Both the position numbers and the translations under genes were made by a program. Positions 41,611 to 51,003 of a stretch of DNA of 64,000 nucleotides are shown in pieces; the stretch's first letter is position 1; the number at the start of each line of letters is the position of its first letter. Source of the stretch: Bacillus_BA fengqiuensis (GTDB taxonomy: Bacteria; Bacillota; Bacilli; Bacillales; Bacillaceae_H); assembly GCA_030813035.1 (NCBI GenBank), contig JAUSTV010000014.1, one strand, 5' to 3'. Below the pieces are notes generated by a model. That model made no database searches. It was not told where the DNA came from and was given only the letters and a program-made list of their open reading frames with translations.

Positions 41611-43527
41611 ATGAGATTTATTAAATTTAACGATAAAAATATCGACTCCTTTTTGTTTATGGAGCTTGCCGATTTGGCTAAAACGCTGACAAAGCAAGAT
41701 GAAATCCAAGTGGAGTATGCTTTTAAGTCGTACTATGATCCGTTTGCAGGCAAAGTGTTTGTCAGCCATTTTTGGGATAACCGGCCGGCTCAAGAAATGA
41801 TCGACGGCTTAAAGACAGATGTGTTTCTTCGCAGTATCGGGAGTTATCAACATACTCATTTTAAAGAAATCGGTTCTTTTTTAAAGAAGGCAGGAAAAAT
41901 GTCTATATCAAGCTTCGCCAAACAGTTGCTCATGGTATGTGAAGATTTGCGCCTGGAAGAACTTTGCAAACGGGAGCGTCCAGGTACGAAAAAAGCGTTT
42001 ATGGTGCGCCGGAATGTGTACCGGAAATATTTTCACGATCAACTGAATGTGAACCTTGTCAAAAGTGTTCAGACGGATGCCTTTTTTAACGGTTTGTATC
42101 TTTTATTGACAACGGATAATCCGTTTGAGGAGATTCCATCGATTTCTGATCCGATTGACCGCGTCTTGCCGTACGTGCGCAATGAATTGACAAAGGTGTA
42201 TGAAGCGAAAACGACACAAGATTTAACGAAAATGGTCATGGAGATTGCAGACGTGTTAGATGAAGTGCTGGAACGAGATATGCTCAATATGTACTTTCAT
42301 TTGCCTGAACTTGATTATGATGAGTGGGAAGAGGGGCTGACGTTTGATGACCTTAAGCGTCAGGCGAAGCTCGAGAATGATGATTCGCTCGGAAAAATCC
42401 AGAAAGGTGATGAAGACATTCATGAAAACGATATGCCTACGCATCACCGTGAAACGAGCAGAGCGACCAAGAGCTTTTTGCAATTTGATATTGAGCATGG
42501 CTCCAAAACCGATTTAATGGGTGAAGGCGGACGTGAAGGAGAAGACGGTGATCAAGCGCTTGGAATGGTCCAAGGAGCTGCAAGGAAAAGCAAACAAAAC
42601 GATTATTCCCACATGGAAGCGATGGAAAGCAATCGTGATGAGGAACAGGGCGGCGGCGAGAGTGAGTTCGGAAAGGACAATAAGTATGCCTATCCTGTTT
42701 TTCAAACGCCGGATGTACCGGATCCTGAGCATATTCGCCGCTATGAAGAGAACAAAAAAGTAATTGCTCCTTATCAAAAGAAACTAAAACAAATGATTGA
42801 AAAAACGTTGGAGCATAAAAAGACCTTGCCGCGAACAGACTTGCATTTCGGCCGTTTGAATAAAAAGCTCCTTCGTCTTCTGACGGATGAAAATCCAAGG
42901 CTGTTTTATAAAAAACACCAGCCGTCCATTGAAATCGATGCCGTCTTTTCATTGCTTGTCGATTGTTCCGGTTCGATGTTCGATAAAATGGATGAAACGA
43001 AATTGGGGATCACGTTATTCCATGAAGCGTTATCATCTGTCCGTGTCCCGCATGAAGTGGTCGGTTTCTGGGAAGATACGAACGAGGCAACAGAGACAAG
43101 ACAGCCGAACTACTTTAAAACGGTTATTGATTTTACGTCTTCTTTAAAACGAAAAAGCGGTCCTGAAATTATGCAGCTTGAACCGGAAGAGGACAACCGG
43201 GATGGATATGCAATCCGACATATGACGAATCGATTGCTGAAGCGTTCGGAAGCCCAAAAATTTTTACTCGTCTTTTCCGATGGAGAACCGGCTGCAATGG
43301 ACTATGAACAGAATGGAATTATCGATACGCATGAAGCGGTATTGGATGCAAGAAAACAAGGAATCGAAGTCATCAATGTCTTTTTATCCAACGGTTATAT
43401 TGACGAGGGTCAGCAAAAAACGATTCAAAATATATACGGAAAATACAGCATTCTAGTCCCGAATGTGGATGAATTGCCTGATGTACTATTCCCTCTATTA
43501 AGGAAGTTGCTTCAAAAGAGCATTTAA
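41611..43527 (+). CDS. yojO: VWA-domain protein (YojO-like, CobT/NorD type)
   Basis: 638 residues. The N-terminal 250 residues are helical, residues 260-370 are an acidic low-complexity linker (EEGLTFDDLKRQAKLENDD..., EGGREGEDGDQ), and the last 200 hold a VWA domain with a complete MIDAS site: DCSGSMFD (DxSxS), a threonine in the middle and FSDGEPAAM. This is the substrate-side partner of MoxR ATPases such as YojN. In other bacteria NorD and CbbO help activate metalloenzymes; the client here is unknown. The gene follows its ATPase with an 11-base gap. Confidence 0.92.
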   Translation: MRFIKFNDKNIDSFLFMELADLAKTLTKQDEIQVEYAFKSYYDPFAGKVFVSHFWDNRPAQEMIDGLKTDVFLRSIGSYQHTHFKEIGSFLKKAGKMSISSFAKQLLMVCEDLRLEELCKRERPGTKKAFMVRRNVYRKYFHDQLNVNLVKSVQTDAFFNGLYLLLTTDNPFEEIPSISDPIDRVLPYVRNELTKVYEAKTTQDLTKMVMEIADVLDEVLERDMLNMYFHLPELDYDEWEEGLTFDDLKRQAKLENDDSLGKIQKGDEDIHENDMPTHHRETSRATKSFLQFDIEHGSKTDLMGEGGREGEDGDQALGMVQGAARKSKQNDYSHMEAMESNRDEEQGGGESEFGKDNKYAYPVFQTPDVPDPEHIRRYEENKKVIAPYQKKLKQMIEKTLEHKKTLPRTDLHFGRLNKKLLRLLTDENPRLFYKKHQPSIEIDAVFSLLVDCSGSMFDKMDETKLGITLFHEALSSVRVPHEVVGFWEDTNEATETRQPNYFKTVIDFTSSLKRKSGPEIMQLEPEEDNRDGYAIRHMTNRLLKRSEAQKFLLVFSDGEPAAMDYEQNGIIDTHEAVLDARKQGIEVINVFLSNGYIDEGQQKTIQNIYGKYSILVPNVDELPDVLFPLLRKLLQKSI

Positions 43528-43687
43528 CGCAGGGAGCGGACTCTTTTATGTCACTCTCCACTTGGAAGGGGTAAGCTATCTCACTTCCTGAAATGTAAAT
43601 ATAAGGATGGACAGAAAATACACAAAACCGAATGAATGAGGGCTCAGATAACAACACTAACAATGAACCAACGAAGGAGAGATGGAT

Positions 43688-43921
43688 ATGGCACAAGAGC
43701 TTCTGCAGGAAGAGACAGCACAGGAAAAAGAACCAAAAAAAGTGAAGGCAGCAAATGTCGGCGACATGATTCAGTTTAAACAAGGCGAACGAAAAGGCGA
43801 AAAAGGGAAAGTTATCGTTGTCCGTGAAAACTCGGTCATTGTTGAAGTCGGAAAAAATCCGAATACGGGAGAACCGATCCGTACCGTTGTCAATCATAAA
43901 AATTATAAAAGGGTTAAATAA
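43688..43921 (+). CDS. DUF2187 (YkvS-type) protein
   Basis: 77 residues from the ATG at 43688, seven bases after AAGGAGA (an ATG at 43682 sits too close). NVGDMIQFKQGERKGEKGKVIVVRENSVIVEV is a KOW-like SH3 barrel, as in YkvS proteins, ending in VNHKNYKRVK. A role in nucleic-acid binding is plausible from the KOW resemblance but untested here. The N-terminal 20 residues are Glu/Lys rich. Confidence 0.85.
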   Translation: MAQELLQEETAQEKEPKKVKAANVGDMIQFKQGERKGEKGKVIVVRENSVIVEVGKNPNTGEPIRTVVNHKNYKRVK

Positions 43922-43952
43922 AAGAGCGTGGGATATCCCACGCTCTTTTATT
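43919..43952. terminator. bidirectional terminator
   Basis: AAAAGAGCGTGGGATA and TATCCCACGCTCTTTT form a 16-bp perfect palindrome between convergent genes. Confidence 0.95.
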
Positions 43953-44757
43953 TAGCAATGAATTCTTGAGTCCAATATCCTTCACTTGTCGTATGGCCTA
44001 CTCCAATGTGAGTAAAGCTGCCGTTTAAAATGTTCGCGCGATGGCCGGGGCTATTCATCCAATCATTCACTACCTGCTGTGCCGATTGTTGCCCTTTTGC
44101 AATGTTTTCACCCGCGGTTCTGTAAGAAATGCCAAATGTTTTCATCATATCAAAAGGAGAACCGTAAGTCGGACTTGTGTGAGAGAAATAGTTGTTTTCC
44201 AGCATATCTTGTGCTTTCTCCTGAGCCATATTCGTCAATGTCGTATCTGCTTGCAAATCAGGAACTCCATTTTTTCGGCGCTGTTCATTTGTAAGTTGAA
44301 CGACTTGCTGGACCATCGCGTCACCTGCAAATGTGGACGGTGTTTGTTTAGGAGGTGAAGGCTGAGCCGTTTCTGGTGTTGGCGGCGCTCCAGGAGAAGG
44401 AGTCGTTTGATTAAAATCCGGATTTCTATTCAACATGCCCGTATTTTGATCGAAATTTGGAATTCCGTCCATCATATTAGTATCTGGAACATTAGCAAAA
44501 TCCTGCTGAGGTCGATAATAATTCTGATTTCGGTAATAACCGACCGGTTTTCCCGTTATGCCATTATTTACACTATTATTTTCCGTTCGATAAGCAACAG
44601 GCTCTCCCGTAATGTAGCCATTTTTTGTATTAATAACTTTTTTCGTATCCGGTGTTTGTGCCATTCGCTTTTCTTCCACAGCATTATTACATCCGCTCAT
44701 GACAGACAATGCAAGAGCAAATGTCATCGCTGCCTTCGTCATATGTGAGTACTTCAT
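43948..44757 (-). CDS. CAP/SCP-domain lipoprotein (YkwD-like)
   Basis: 269 residues with a lipobox (ALSVMSGC) after a short signal sequence, so it is a membrane-anchored exported protein. After a Pro/Asn-rich linker (QTTPSPGAPPTPETAQPSPP) comes a CAP domain: LTNEQRRKNGVPDLQADTTLTNMAQEKAQDM, YFSHTSPTYGSPFDM, AGENIAKG and WMNSPGHRANILNGSFTHIGVG. This matches YkwD and related CAP proteins of Bacillus, whose biochemical role is not known. The linker carries two copies of the GYITGEPVAYRTENN / NGITGKPVGYYRNQN motif. Confidence 0.9.
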   Translation of the reverse strand: MKYSHMTKAAMTFALALSVMSGCNNAVEEKRMAQTPDTKKVINTKNGYITGEPVAYRTENNSVNNGITGKPVGYYRNQNYYRPQQDFANVPDTNMMDGIPNFDQNTGMLNRNPDFNQTTPSPGAPPTPETAQPSPPKQTPSTFAGDAMVQQVVQLTNEQRRKNGVPDLQADTTLTNMAQEKAQDMLENNYFSHTSPTYGSPFDMMKTFGISYRTAGENIAKGQQSAQQVVNDWMNSPGHRANILNGSFTHIGVGHTTSEGYWTQEFIAK

Positions 44758-44914
44758 CGTTTTTACCCCTTTATGTCTTCTATAGTTGTCATCTTCCGAC
44801 TATTATAGTGTTCCTTTTAATCAATAAGGCACCCTTGGAAAATTGCACATACTATGTCACTTTCTTTTGTGATAAAATTAAATATTCGGATAATTAACGG
44901 AAGAGGGATAATAA

Positions 44915-45004
44915 ATGAGGCTGGAACTGTTTGTGAAGGGGCAAGAAAAAGTGTTATATGATTTTGAATGTGAGAATCGCTTTTATTTTGAACAGTACTA
45001 CTGA
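44915..45004 (+). CDS. possible 29-residue peptide
   Basis: ATG 44915 with AGAGGG seven bases ahead reads MRLELFVKGQEKVLYDFECE then NRFYFEQYY and stops at TGA 45002. The ribosome site is acceptable but the frame is short and I see no family. Right after it a further ATG frame of 17 codons is present. Kept as a candidate only. Confidence 0.3.
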   Translation: MRLELFVKGQEKVLYDFECENRFYFEQYY

Positions 45005-45123
45005 AAAATGGATTCAGCTTCACCAAAATCGAAAAAGGAAAAGCAGAGTGGAATGGAATAATAAAAATTTTTGGCACTTCGTGCGGAATACACCTGCCAT
45101 AATCAAAACGGATGGGGAATGAA

Positions 45124-46521
45124 ATGAGAGAGAAGAAAGATGATACTCAACGGAAAGAAAAATTAGTGCAGTTTATGGATCGTTTAGGGAACCTCGGTTA
45201 TTTCAACGGGAGTGTGTTAGTGGCAAAAGGAGAAGATATTTGGCTGAAAAAGGGCTACGGGTTTGCCAACTTTGAACACGGTGTATATAATCAACCACAC
45301 ACGAAGTTTCGGATCGGGTCCATCACAAAAGGATTTACCGCTGCGGCGATTCTGCAATTGGAAGAGAAGGGTGAATTGAAGGTTTCAGATACTATTGATC
45401 GATTTATAGAGGATTATCCAAACGGAAAAAAAATCACAATCCACCATTTATTAACCCATACATCTGGTATCCCTAATCACACTGTGACAGAAGAATTTTG
45501 GGATACGACGATGCGTCTGTATGCTCCATCGGTAAATTATACAATCGATTTATTTAAACATCTTCCTCTTGTGGCAGAGCTGGGAGAAAAGTTTCATTAC
45601 AGCAATGGAAACTATTTATTATTGAGCGCTATCATTGAAAAGGTATCAGGACTTTCTTACGGTGATTACGTCGAGCAATACTTGTTAAATCCATTGAGCA
45701 TGAAGGCTACAGGCTATACCAATGGAAGAAATGTCGTTCCACATTTGTCTTCCGGCTATACAGTATGGGAAGACGTTGTATTTCCGGAATACGAAGATAT
45801 GTCCGCTTCATTTGGAGCTTATGGTTTATATTCGACAGTAGAGGATTTGTTCACATGGCATTTGGCACTCAATGAGGAAACCATTTTGACGAAAGAGTCT
45901 CTCAGCAACATGTTTACGGCTCACCAGCCAATCTACGGCGGGTACGGATGGCATGTGACAAATGATCAATTGGGTGGAGAAATGAGAAGAAGAATCAGTC
46001 ACCTCGGAGACACGACCGGCACGATTAGTCATTTTGCCCGTTATCCCGATGAAGATGTCGTTATTATTTTGCTCAGCAATGTATCTTTGACAGCCATCCC
46101 GTTCATTCATGATCAAGCGGCACGGATTATGTTCGGGGAAGAGGTAGACATTCCATTTTCGAATGATCGTCCTTTCAAGCTGGATGTGGATGCTTTGCGA
46201 TTAGAAGGAACATATGCAGTAGAGAATGAAGGAGAAAGCTTCAATATCTTCATTACGAAAGAAAAAGGAGCCTGCTTTGTGACAATGCCTAAAGCGTATG
46301 GAGTGTTCTACAAATATGAACTTATTCCTATAGGCGCTGAAGATGACATGGTATCTTTTCGTACAGCATTCATTCCAGAAAAGGTGTCTTCCAAGTATGA
46401 CACATTATCGAAAAAGGTGATGGTGCTTATCCATGAAGATGCATACGGCAACCGTATAACGGCTGAAAAAATCTCTGAAGATAATACCGTATCCATTCCT
46501 TATCCGCTGCATTTCAAATAA
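45124..46521 (+). CDS. serine beta-lactamase-like hydrolase (class C / esterase EstB type)
   Basis: 465 residues from the ATG at 45124 (a GGGG site precedes; 45112 is an alternative). Motifs: SITKGF gives the catalytic SxxK, YSNGN the YxN tyrosine, and HLGDTTG stands where class C enzymes have KTG. There is no signal peptide, so the enzyme is likely cytoplasmic and acts as an esterase or peptidase rather than in antibiotic resistance. The last 110 residues form an extra beta-rich domain (LEGTYAVENEGESFNIFITKEKG) often found in such proteins. Monocistronic. Confidence 0.87.
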   Translation: MREKKDDTQRKEKLVQFMDRLGNLGYFNGSVLVAKGEDIWLKKGYGFANFEHGVYNQPHTKFRIGSITKGFTAAAILQLEEKGELKVSDTIDRFIEDYPNGKKITIHHLLTHTSGIPNHTVTEEFWDTTMRLYAPSVNYTIDLFKHLPLVAELGEKFHYSNGNYLLLSAIIEKVSGLSYGDYVEQYLLNPLSMKATGYTNGRNVVPHLSSGYTVWEDVVFPEYEDMSASFGAYGLYSTVEDLFTWHLALNEETILTKESLSNMFTAHQPIYGGYGWHVTNDQLGGEMRRRISHLGDTTGTISHFARYPDEDVVIILLSNVSLTAIPFIHDQAARIMFGEEVDIPFSNDRPFKLDVDALRLEGTYAVENEGESFNIFITKEKGACFVTMPKAYGVFYKYELIPIGAEDDMVSFRTAFIPEKVSSKYDTLSKKVMVLIHEDAYGNRITAEKISEDNTVSIPYPLHFK

Positions 46522-46635
46522 AAGAAAAAAGTTGTTTCAGGTCCTTTTAGCGGATGGACATATTTTGTATAACTCCCTTCTTCTTGTGAAAAGCTAACTT
46601 TTATTGTGAGTTTACTTCTCAAGGAGGAAAAACGG

Positions 46636-46920
46636 ATGCAAAACGCTCAACAAGTGTTAGAGCAGGCGAAACAAGCGCTTCAACAGGCGATGCAAAACCC
46701 GCAGTTGGCACAAGAACAGCTGCAGCAAGCGGCTCAAAATCTCCAAGGTTGTATTGGTATGACACAAGGTGACAAGGCCATCATGCTTCAAAATGCCTAT
46801 AATGCTGTACATAATGCGTGTAATGCGGCGAAGCAGCCAGAGAATTCCGGAGCTGTCCACACTTCCTATGAAGAGGCTGTCCGCGCTTGTGAACAAGCAG
46901 AAGGCAGTATTGGCAGGTGA
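46636..46920 (+). CDS. small Gln/Ala-rich helical protein
   Basis: 94 residues; ATG 46636 has AAGGAGG eight bases upstream. The N-terminus QNAQQVLEQAKQALQQAMQNPQLAQEQLQQAAQNLQG is an amphipathic helix rich in Gln and Ala, in the style of the protein at 24711. The C-terminal part has three cysteines and a conserved-looking YNAVHNACNAAK. No signal peptide. Function unknown. A terminator follows immediately. Confidence 0.7.
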   Translation: MQNAQQVLEQAKQALQQAMQNPQLAQEQLQQAAQNLQGCIGMTQGDKAIMLQNAYNAVHNACNAAKQPENSGAVHTSYEEAVRACEQAEGSIGR

Positions 46921-46926
46921 GAAAAA

Positions 46927-46957
46927 ATCCCGGCAAATAAGCTGGGTTTTCTTATGT
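46927..46957 (+). terminator. intrinsic terminator
   Basis: AATCCCGGC and GCTGGGTTTTCTT after the Gln-rich gene. Confidence 0.7.
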
Positions 46958-47012
46958 TTCCTCGTTATACTTAAAGTGAAAAAATGGATTTCTAAAGGGA
47001 GAGCGGGAAAAG

Positions 47013-47501
47013 ATGAAGCTAATAAGCGCTTGTTTGGCAGGCTGTGAATGCCGATATGACGGCAAATCCAGCACAGTAAAGAGCTTTGTAGAGATGGTAG
47101 AACAGGGGAAAGCCATCTTTGTTTGTCCTGAACAAATCGGCGGTTTACCCACCCCACGGCCTCCTGCTGAAATTGTAGGAGGAGACGGAGAGGATGTGTT
47201 GGATGGGAATGCGAAAGTGATCACAAACACAGGGGAAGATGTGACAAGCGAGTTTATAAAAGGGGCCCACGAGGCATTGCGAGCGGCAAAGCTTGCCGGG
47301 GTAAAAGAGGCAATTTTGAAAGAGTCCAGCCCTTCATGCGGATCGGCAAAAATATACGATGGAACCTTTTCAGCGTGTAAAGTGACGGGTAATGGAGTAA
47401 CTGCCGCCCTATTGAAGCGGAACGGAATTCGTGTACTGTCAGAGGAAACATATGGGGGAAGTCCCTTATCATCAAACACACTTTCATATAAGAAAGATTG
47501 A
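47013..47501 (+). CDS. DUF523-family protein
   Basis: 162 residues, ATG 47013. LISACLAGCECRYDGKSS, VCPEQIGGLPTPRPPAEI and ILKESSPSCGSAKIYDGTF are the DUF523 signature blocks, with four well-placed cysteines (CLAGC, CPE, SCG) that could bind metal or an iron-sulfur cluster. Function unknown; the domain is sometimes fused to a DUF1722 domain linked to tRNA or DNA repair. Here it stands alone, ending YGGSPLSSNTLSYKKD. Confidence 0.9.
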   Translation: MKLISACLAGCECRYDGKSSTVKSFVEMVEQGKAIFVCPEQIGGLPTPRPPAEIVGGDGEDVLDGNAKVITNTGEDVTSEFIKGAHEALRAAKLAGVKEAILKESSPSCGSAKIYDGTFSACKVTGNGVTAALLKRNGIRVLSEETYGGSPLSSNTLSYKKD

Positions 47502-47579
47502 AGTAACGGGAGCCTCAACAAGAGAGAGGGAATGTTTTTCATGTATTTTCCCATACTAAACGAAAAAGGGGTGAGATGT

Positions 47580-47747
47580 ATGGGGAAATGGAATGAAGAA
47601 GCGGCGCCTAATAATAACCTGCCTGCTGCCGTCATCCGTTCATCTAAGCTTGTTTCCAAAACAACACATGAAGATCACGAATTTTCAGAGGAACTGGCTG
47701 ATGGCGGGGAACGAAATGAAGCGATCCAACATCAGCGAAAAAAGTGA
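47580..47747 (+). CDS. small YfhD-like protein (55 aa)
   Basis: ATG 47580 follows GGGGTGAG. The product is hydrophilic, ending HEFSEELADGGERNEAIQHQRKK, which resembles the C-terminal half of YfhD (EYSTELADADDREAQERAK). YfhD proteins are small, spore-former specific and of unknown function. The family match is by eye and rests on a short segment. Confidence 0.6.
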   Translation: MGKWNEEAAPNNNLPAAVIRSSKLVSKTTHEDHEFSEELADGGERNEAIQHQRKK

Positions 47748-47888
47748 GGGTTCTTTTTTATGACCTTCAAATAACTCAGCAAAATGTTAAAGGGTTATAT
47801 CGGTTTGCAAGTTTCCATGACAAGCTTATTCATAATGATGGATAAAATCGGATACGCTAATCATATACATCATAATGAGGTGAGATGA

Positions 47889-48140
47889 ATGGATGCGAAC
47901 TATTTAGATGGCGATGTTTTAGGAGCGGCGTTGACCTTCATCAATGATGATGGACAAGAAATGAGATATTCTGTGCATGATATGTATGAAATTAACGGAA
48001 AAAAATACGCGATTTTAACAGGGCCCCAACATGAAACAGTCATGGAGTTAAGGGGAGACGAGCAAGAACATTATTTTGTACATGTTCATCAGCATGAAGC
48101 CGATCATCTTTTACAGTCATATCGACAGTATTACAGGTAA
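47889..48140 (+). CDS. DUF1292-like small protein
   Basis: 83 residues, ATG 47889 with GAGGTGAG ahead. ALTFINDDGQEMRYSVHDMYEINGKKYAIL is the typical beta-rich DUF1292 pattern (compare YrzB-type proteins). The C-terminus is His rich (HYFVHVHQHEADHLL), which could bind metal. Cytoplasmic, function unknown. The preceding 140 bases hold its promoter region only. Confidence 0.75.
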   Translation: MDANYLDGDVLGAALTFINDDGQEMRYSVHDMYEINGKKYAILTGPQHETVMELRGDEQEHYFVHVHQHEADHLLQSYRQYYR

Positions 48141-48360
48141 AACAAAAGAGGATGTCTTCTTATGATAGGCAATATTAATAACGTAAAGAAACATTAGAAT
48201 AATATAGTAAATCGGGTATGAAATCGCATAGGATTTTATACTCGATTTTTTATTGTTAGATAAGGAGTTATCACGTTCTCACATGAACTAACGACTATTC
48301 TCTTTTTTGATAGTTAAATGAAGTGTATACTGAAAAAAATGGAAAAAGGGAGAGAGAACG

Positions 48361-48759
48361 ATGAGTGTTATTTATAAAGTTAATCAAAGAATTACATCTG
48401 AACAATTGGCAGAGGTGTTCCGAAACTCCGGGATACGTCGCCCTGTAGACGATTTGCCCCGCCTTGAGCAAATGTTAGAGAGAGCGGACTTGCTTGTGAC
48501 CGCATGGGATGGCGATAAAGTAATAGGGGTTGCCAGGGCATTGACGGATTTTGTGTATTGCTGTTATTTATCGGATTTAGCCGTAGATGAAAATTATCAA
48601 AAACAGGGGATTGGTAAAGAGCTGACGGCATGCATTCAACGTGAAATTGGTGATGCCGTGACACTCATTCTAATTTCTGCTGAAGGGGCGATGAGCTATT
48701 ATTCTCACATCGGCTTGGAAAAATGCGAGCGGGCATTTTTCGTTCCGAGAAAGCGATAA
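48361..48759 (+). CDS. GNAT-family N-acetyltransferase
   Basis: 132 residues starting ATG 48361 behind GGGAGAGAG. Core GNAT features: VIGVARALTDFVYCCYLSDLAVDENYQKQGIGKELTACI, where YQKQGIGKEL is the acetyl-CoA loop (Q/RxxGxG/A), and SAEGAMSYYSHIGLEKCERAF as the last strand-helix. It transfers an acetyl group from acetyl-CoA to an amine; acceptor unknown. It is a compact single-domain version. Confidence 0.9.
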   Translation: MSVIYKVNQRITSEQLAEVFRNSGIRRPVDDLPRLEQMLERADLLVTAWDGDKVIGVARALTDFVYCCYLSDLAVDENYQKQGIGKELTACIQREIGDAVTLILISAEGAMSYYSHIGLEKCERAFFVPRKR

Positions 48760-48984
48760 CTTTTCCGTTGTTGGTAGACTAAGGAAACCGAATGAAATAG
48801 TTTAGGAAATGTAAGGGATATTTAAAGTTGAAAAAGAGAAGAAACTCAATCTTTCAATTTAAAATATTTAGAATATTTTAAATTTTATGTTGACTAGAGA
48901 AAAATAGAAAAATATAATTAACTATGAAAACTCTTTTAAAACAGGTCTAAAGATTCATTTTTAAGGATCAAATCATTTATTCAA

Positions 48985-49148
48985 TAATAAGAATAAAACC
49001 TCCACAAGAACGTTTGGTTAAAATGAAGTGGGAAGACAACCTCTTCCCATGGTCTCATTAAAGCCGGGCAAACATGAACACGATTTAAGAATGTTTAAGC
49101 GAGCATTCTATTTGGTGATGCATGATTTTGCTCGGCTTTTTTTTATAC
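48985..49148 (+). ncRNA. unassigned structured RNA or leader with terminator
   Basis: In the gene-free stretch 48760-49516, GGGAAGACAACCTCTTCCC (49030-49048) is a tight hairpin. It is followed by AAAGCCGGGCAAA (49063-49075), an inner stem AGAATG/CATTCT and TTTGCTCGGCTTTTTTTT, a large terminator ending near 49146. The frame 49028-49264 that runs through it is not convincing. It may be an sRNA or a regulatory leader of the amino-acid transporter that starts 370 bases on. No known riboswitch recognised. Confidence 0.45.
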
Positions 49149-49516
49149 ATATCAAACTATGTGAAAATAGTTTTAGCAGTTGTAAGAGAGCGGAAAAAGA
49201 GGGGTTGAGAAAATCGGAAGCCGTGATTGATATTAAAAAATCAGTCTGCTCTATATTTTATTAAGTATGGCAGAAAACCAAGGCAGCGCGCTGATATAAC
49301 CGTAGAGGTGGTGATGGATAGGGAAAAAGGATGAAAGGGTTTCTTGTAAAAGCAGGCAGTAATCGGAACATCGTATGACTTCTACATATTCAAGGCAAAA
49401 ACATGGGGCTCAAAGAAGGAGGGTCAATCACCCAAAGGTGGATAGCCAAAAAAAGAGAAAGATGGCATGGTTTTTGGTTGAAAAGGCATGATCAAAAAAT
49501 GAAAAGAGGGATGAGA

Positions 49517-50326
49517 ATGAAAAAATGGATGAGCATTTTTATCGCAATTGTGATGGTCGTGATGTTGGCGGCCTGTGGAAGCAAGGAAACAGCCGGCGGG
49601 GAGTCAAAAGAAGGGACGAAAGATGAAAGTGTACTGGCACGCATTCAAGAAGAAAAAGTCATCAATATTGGAATCGAGGGGGTATATCCACCGTTTAACT
49701 ATCATGATGAGGAAGATAAATTGGTAGGCTTTGATGTTGATATCGCAAACGAGCTTGCATCAAGAATGGGGGTAAAGCCAAACTTTGTCGAAACACCGTG
49801 GGATACCATTATCGGCGGGCTGCTTTCCCAAAAATATGACATCATCCTTTCCAGCATGGCCATCACACCTGAACGCCAGCAAAAAGTTGATTTTACAGAT
49901 CCATATTTCCATACGGGAGCACAGGTATTTGTAAACGAAGGATATGACGGAATAAAAGATCCGGAAAAAGATATAAAAGGGAAAAAAATAGCGGTAGCGA
50001 TCGGTACGACGTTTGAAGCGAAAGCGACAGAACTTGGCGCCCAGGTAGCGAATTACAAGAGTGATTTGCTCACGTTCCAGGACCTTGCAGCAAATCGGGT
50101 GGAAGGTGTCATTACGGATAAAGCGGTAGGGGCTCGTATCATTAAAGAAAACGGATATCCATTTAAGCCGATTGGGGATGTCCTTTTTGAAGAGGCAGCG
50201 GGAATCTCCCTTAACAAAGGCGAAGATGAGCTGAGAGAAGAAATCAACAAACATTTAAAAGAAATGAAAGAGGACGGCACATATAAAGAAATCAGTATGA
50301 AATGGTTTGGCGAAGACATTAGTTAA
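49517..50326 (+). CDS. amino-acid ABC transporter substrate-binding lipoprotein
   Basis: 269 residues from ATG 49517 (GAGGGATGAGA ahead; longer frame rejected). Signal sequence with lipobox VVMLAAC puts it on the outer face of the membrane. INIGIEGVYPPFNYHDEEDKLVGFDVDIANELASRMG is the SBP family 3 signature, and ILSSMAITPERQQKVDFTDPYF and GKKIAVAIGTTFEAK complete it. Family 3 proteins bind polar amino acids, cystine or opines. The permease and ATPase follow at once, and an amine oxidase operon follows them, so the ligand may be the oxidase substrate. Confidence 0.94.
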   Translation: MKKWMSIFIAIVMVVMLAACGSKETAGGESKEGTKDESVLARIQEEKVINIGIEGVYPPFNYHDEEDKLVGFDVDIANELASRMGVKPNFVETPWDTIIGGLLSQKYDIILSSMAITPERQQKVDFTDPYFHTGAQVFVNEGYDGIKDPEKDIKGKKIAVAIGTTFEAKATELGAQVANYKSDLLTFQDLAANRVEGVITDKAVGARIIKENGYPFKPIGDVLFEEAAGISLNKGEDELREEINKHLKEMKEDGTYKEISMKWFGEDIS

Positions 50327-50337
50327 GAGGTGATACT

Positions 50338-50994
50338 ATGCTGGATTTTTCCTTAGTTTCTGATTTTGTTCCTTTTATGTTAAAGGCGACAATCGTCACG
50401 CTCGAACTTTCCGTCGTCTCCATTATTGTAGGGTTGGTGTTCGGTTTAATCATTGCTTTAATGAAAATTTCCAATATTAAACCACTCGAATGGATCGCGG
50501 ATTTTTATATTTGGATCATACGGGGAACACCCATGCTTGTTCAATTATTTCTTGTGTATTTTGGATTGCCGCAATTCGGCATTGAACTATCGCCGTTTGT
50601 TTCTTCTGTCATTGCCCTTGGAATGAATGCCGCGGCCTATATTGCGGAAATTTACCGCGGGGGCATTATGTCCATTCCGAAAGGGCAAATTGAAGCTGCC
50701 CAATCATTAGGGATGCGTTATATAGGCATCATGAAATTGATCGTGTTGCCGCAGGCGTTTCGAGTAAGCGTTCCGGCGCTTGGAAACCAGGCGGTCATGA
50801 TGTTGAAGGATTCATCTTTGGCATCTCTTGTGACGGTTTCCGAGTTAATGATGGTGTCGCAGCGTTATGCTTCCACAAACTATGCATTCATTGAATTTTA
50901 CATTGCGGCAGCTGGGCTGTACCTTGTTTTGACAACGATTTTTACCCTCATTCTAAACAAAATCGAACTTCGTTTATCCGTAAGCGAGCAGTAG
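50338..50994 (+). CDS. amino-acid ABC transporter permease (HisMQ type)
   Basis: 218 residues with five hydrophobic segments. FMLKATIVTLELSVVSIIVGLVFGLIIALMKIS opens the HisM/GlnP-type permease; GMNAAAYIAEIYRGGIMSIPKGQIEAAQSLGM is the EAA coupling loop contacting the ATPase. It begins 11 bases after the binding-protein stop and ends 9 bases before the ATPase start. With one permease gene the complex is likely a homodimer. Confidence 0.95.
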   Translation: MLDFSLVSDFVPFMLKATIVTLELSVVSIIVGLVFGLIIALMKISNIKPLEWIADFYIWIIRGTPMLVQLFLVYFGLPQFGIELSPFVSSVIALGMNAAAYIAEIYRGGIMSIPKGQIEAAQSLGMRYIGIMKLIVLPQAFRVSVPALGNQAVMMLKDSSLASLVTVSELMMVSQRYASTNYAFIEFYIAAAGLYLVLTTIFTLILNKIELRLSVSEQ

Positions 50995-51003
50995 GGGGTG
51001 GCT

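Noticed and set aside
45005..45060. 17-codon frame after the 29-residue candidate as a frameshifted continuation
   Set aside because: No similarity to any protein I know and composition does not suggest a single split gene.
49028..49264. 78-residue frame in the gap before the importer
   Set aside because: No Shine-Dalgarno, odd composition, and it runs through a clear hairpin-terminator.
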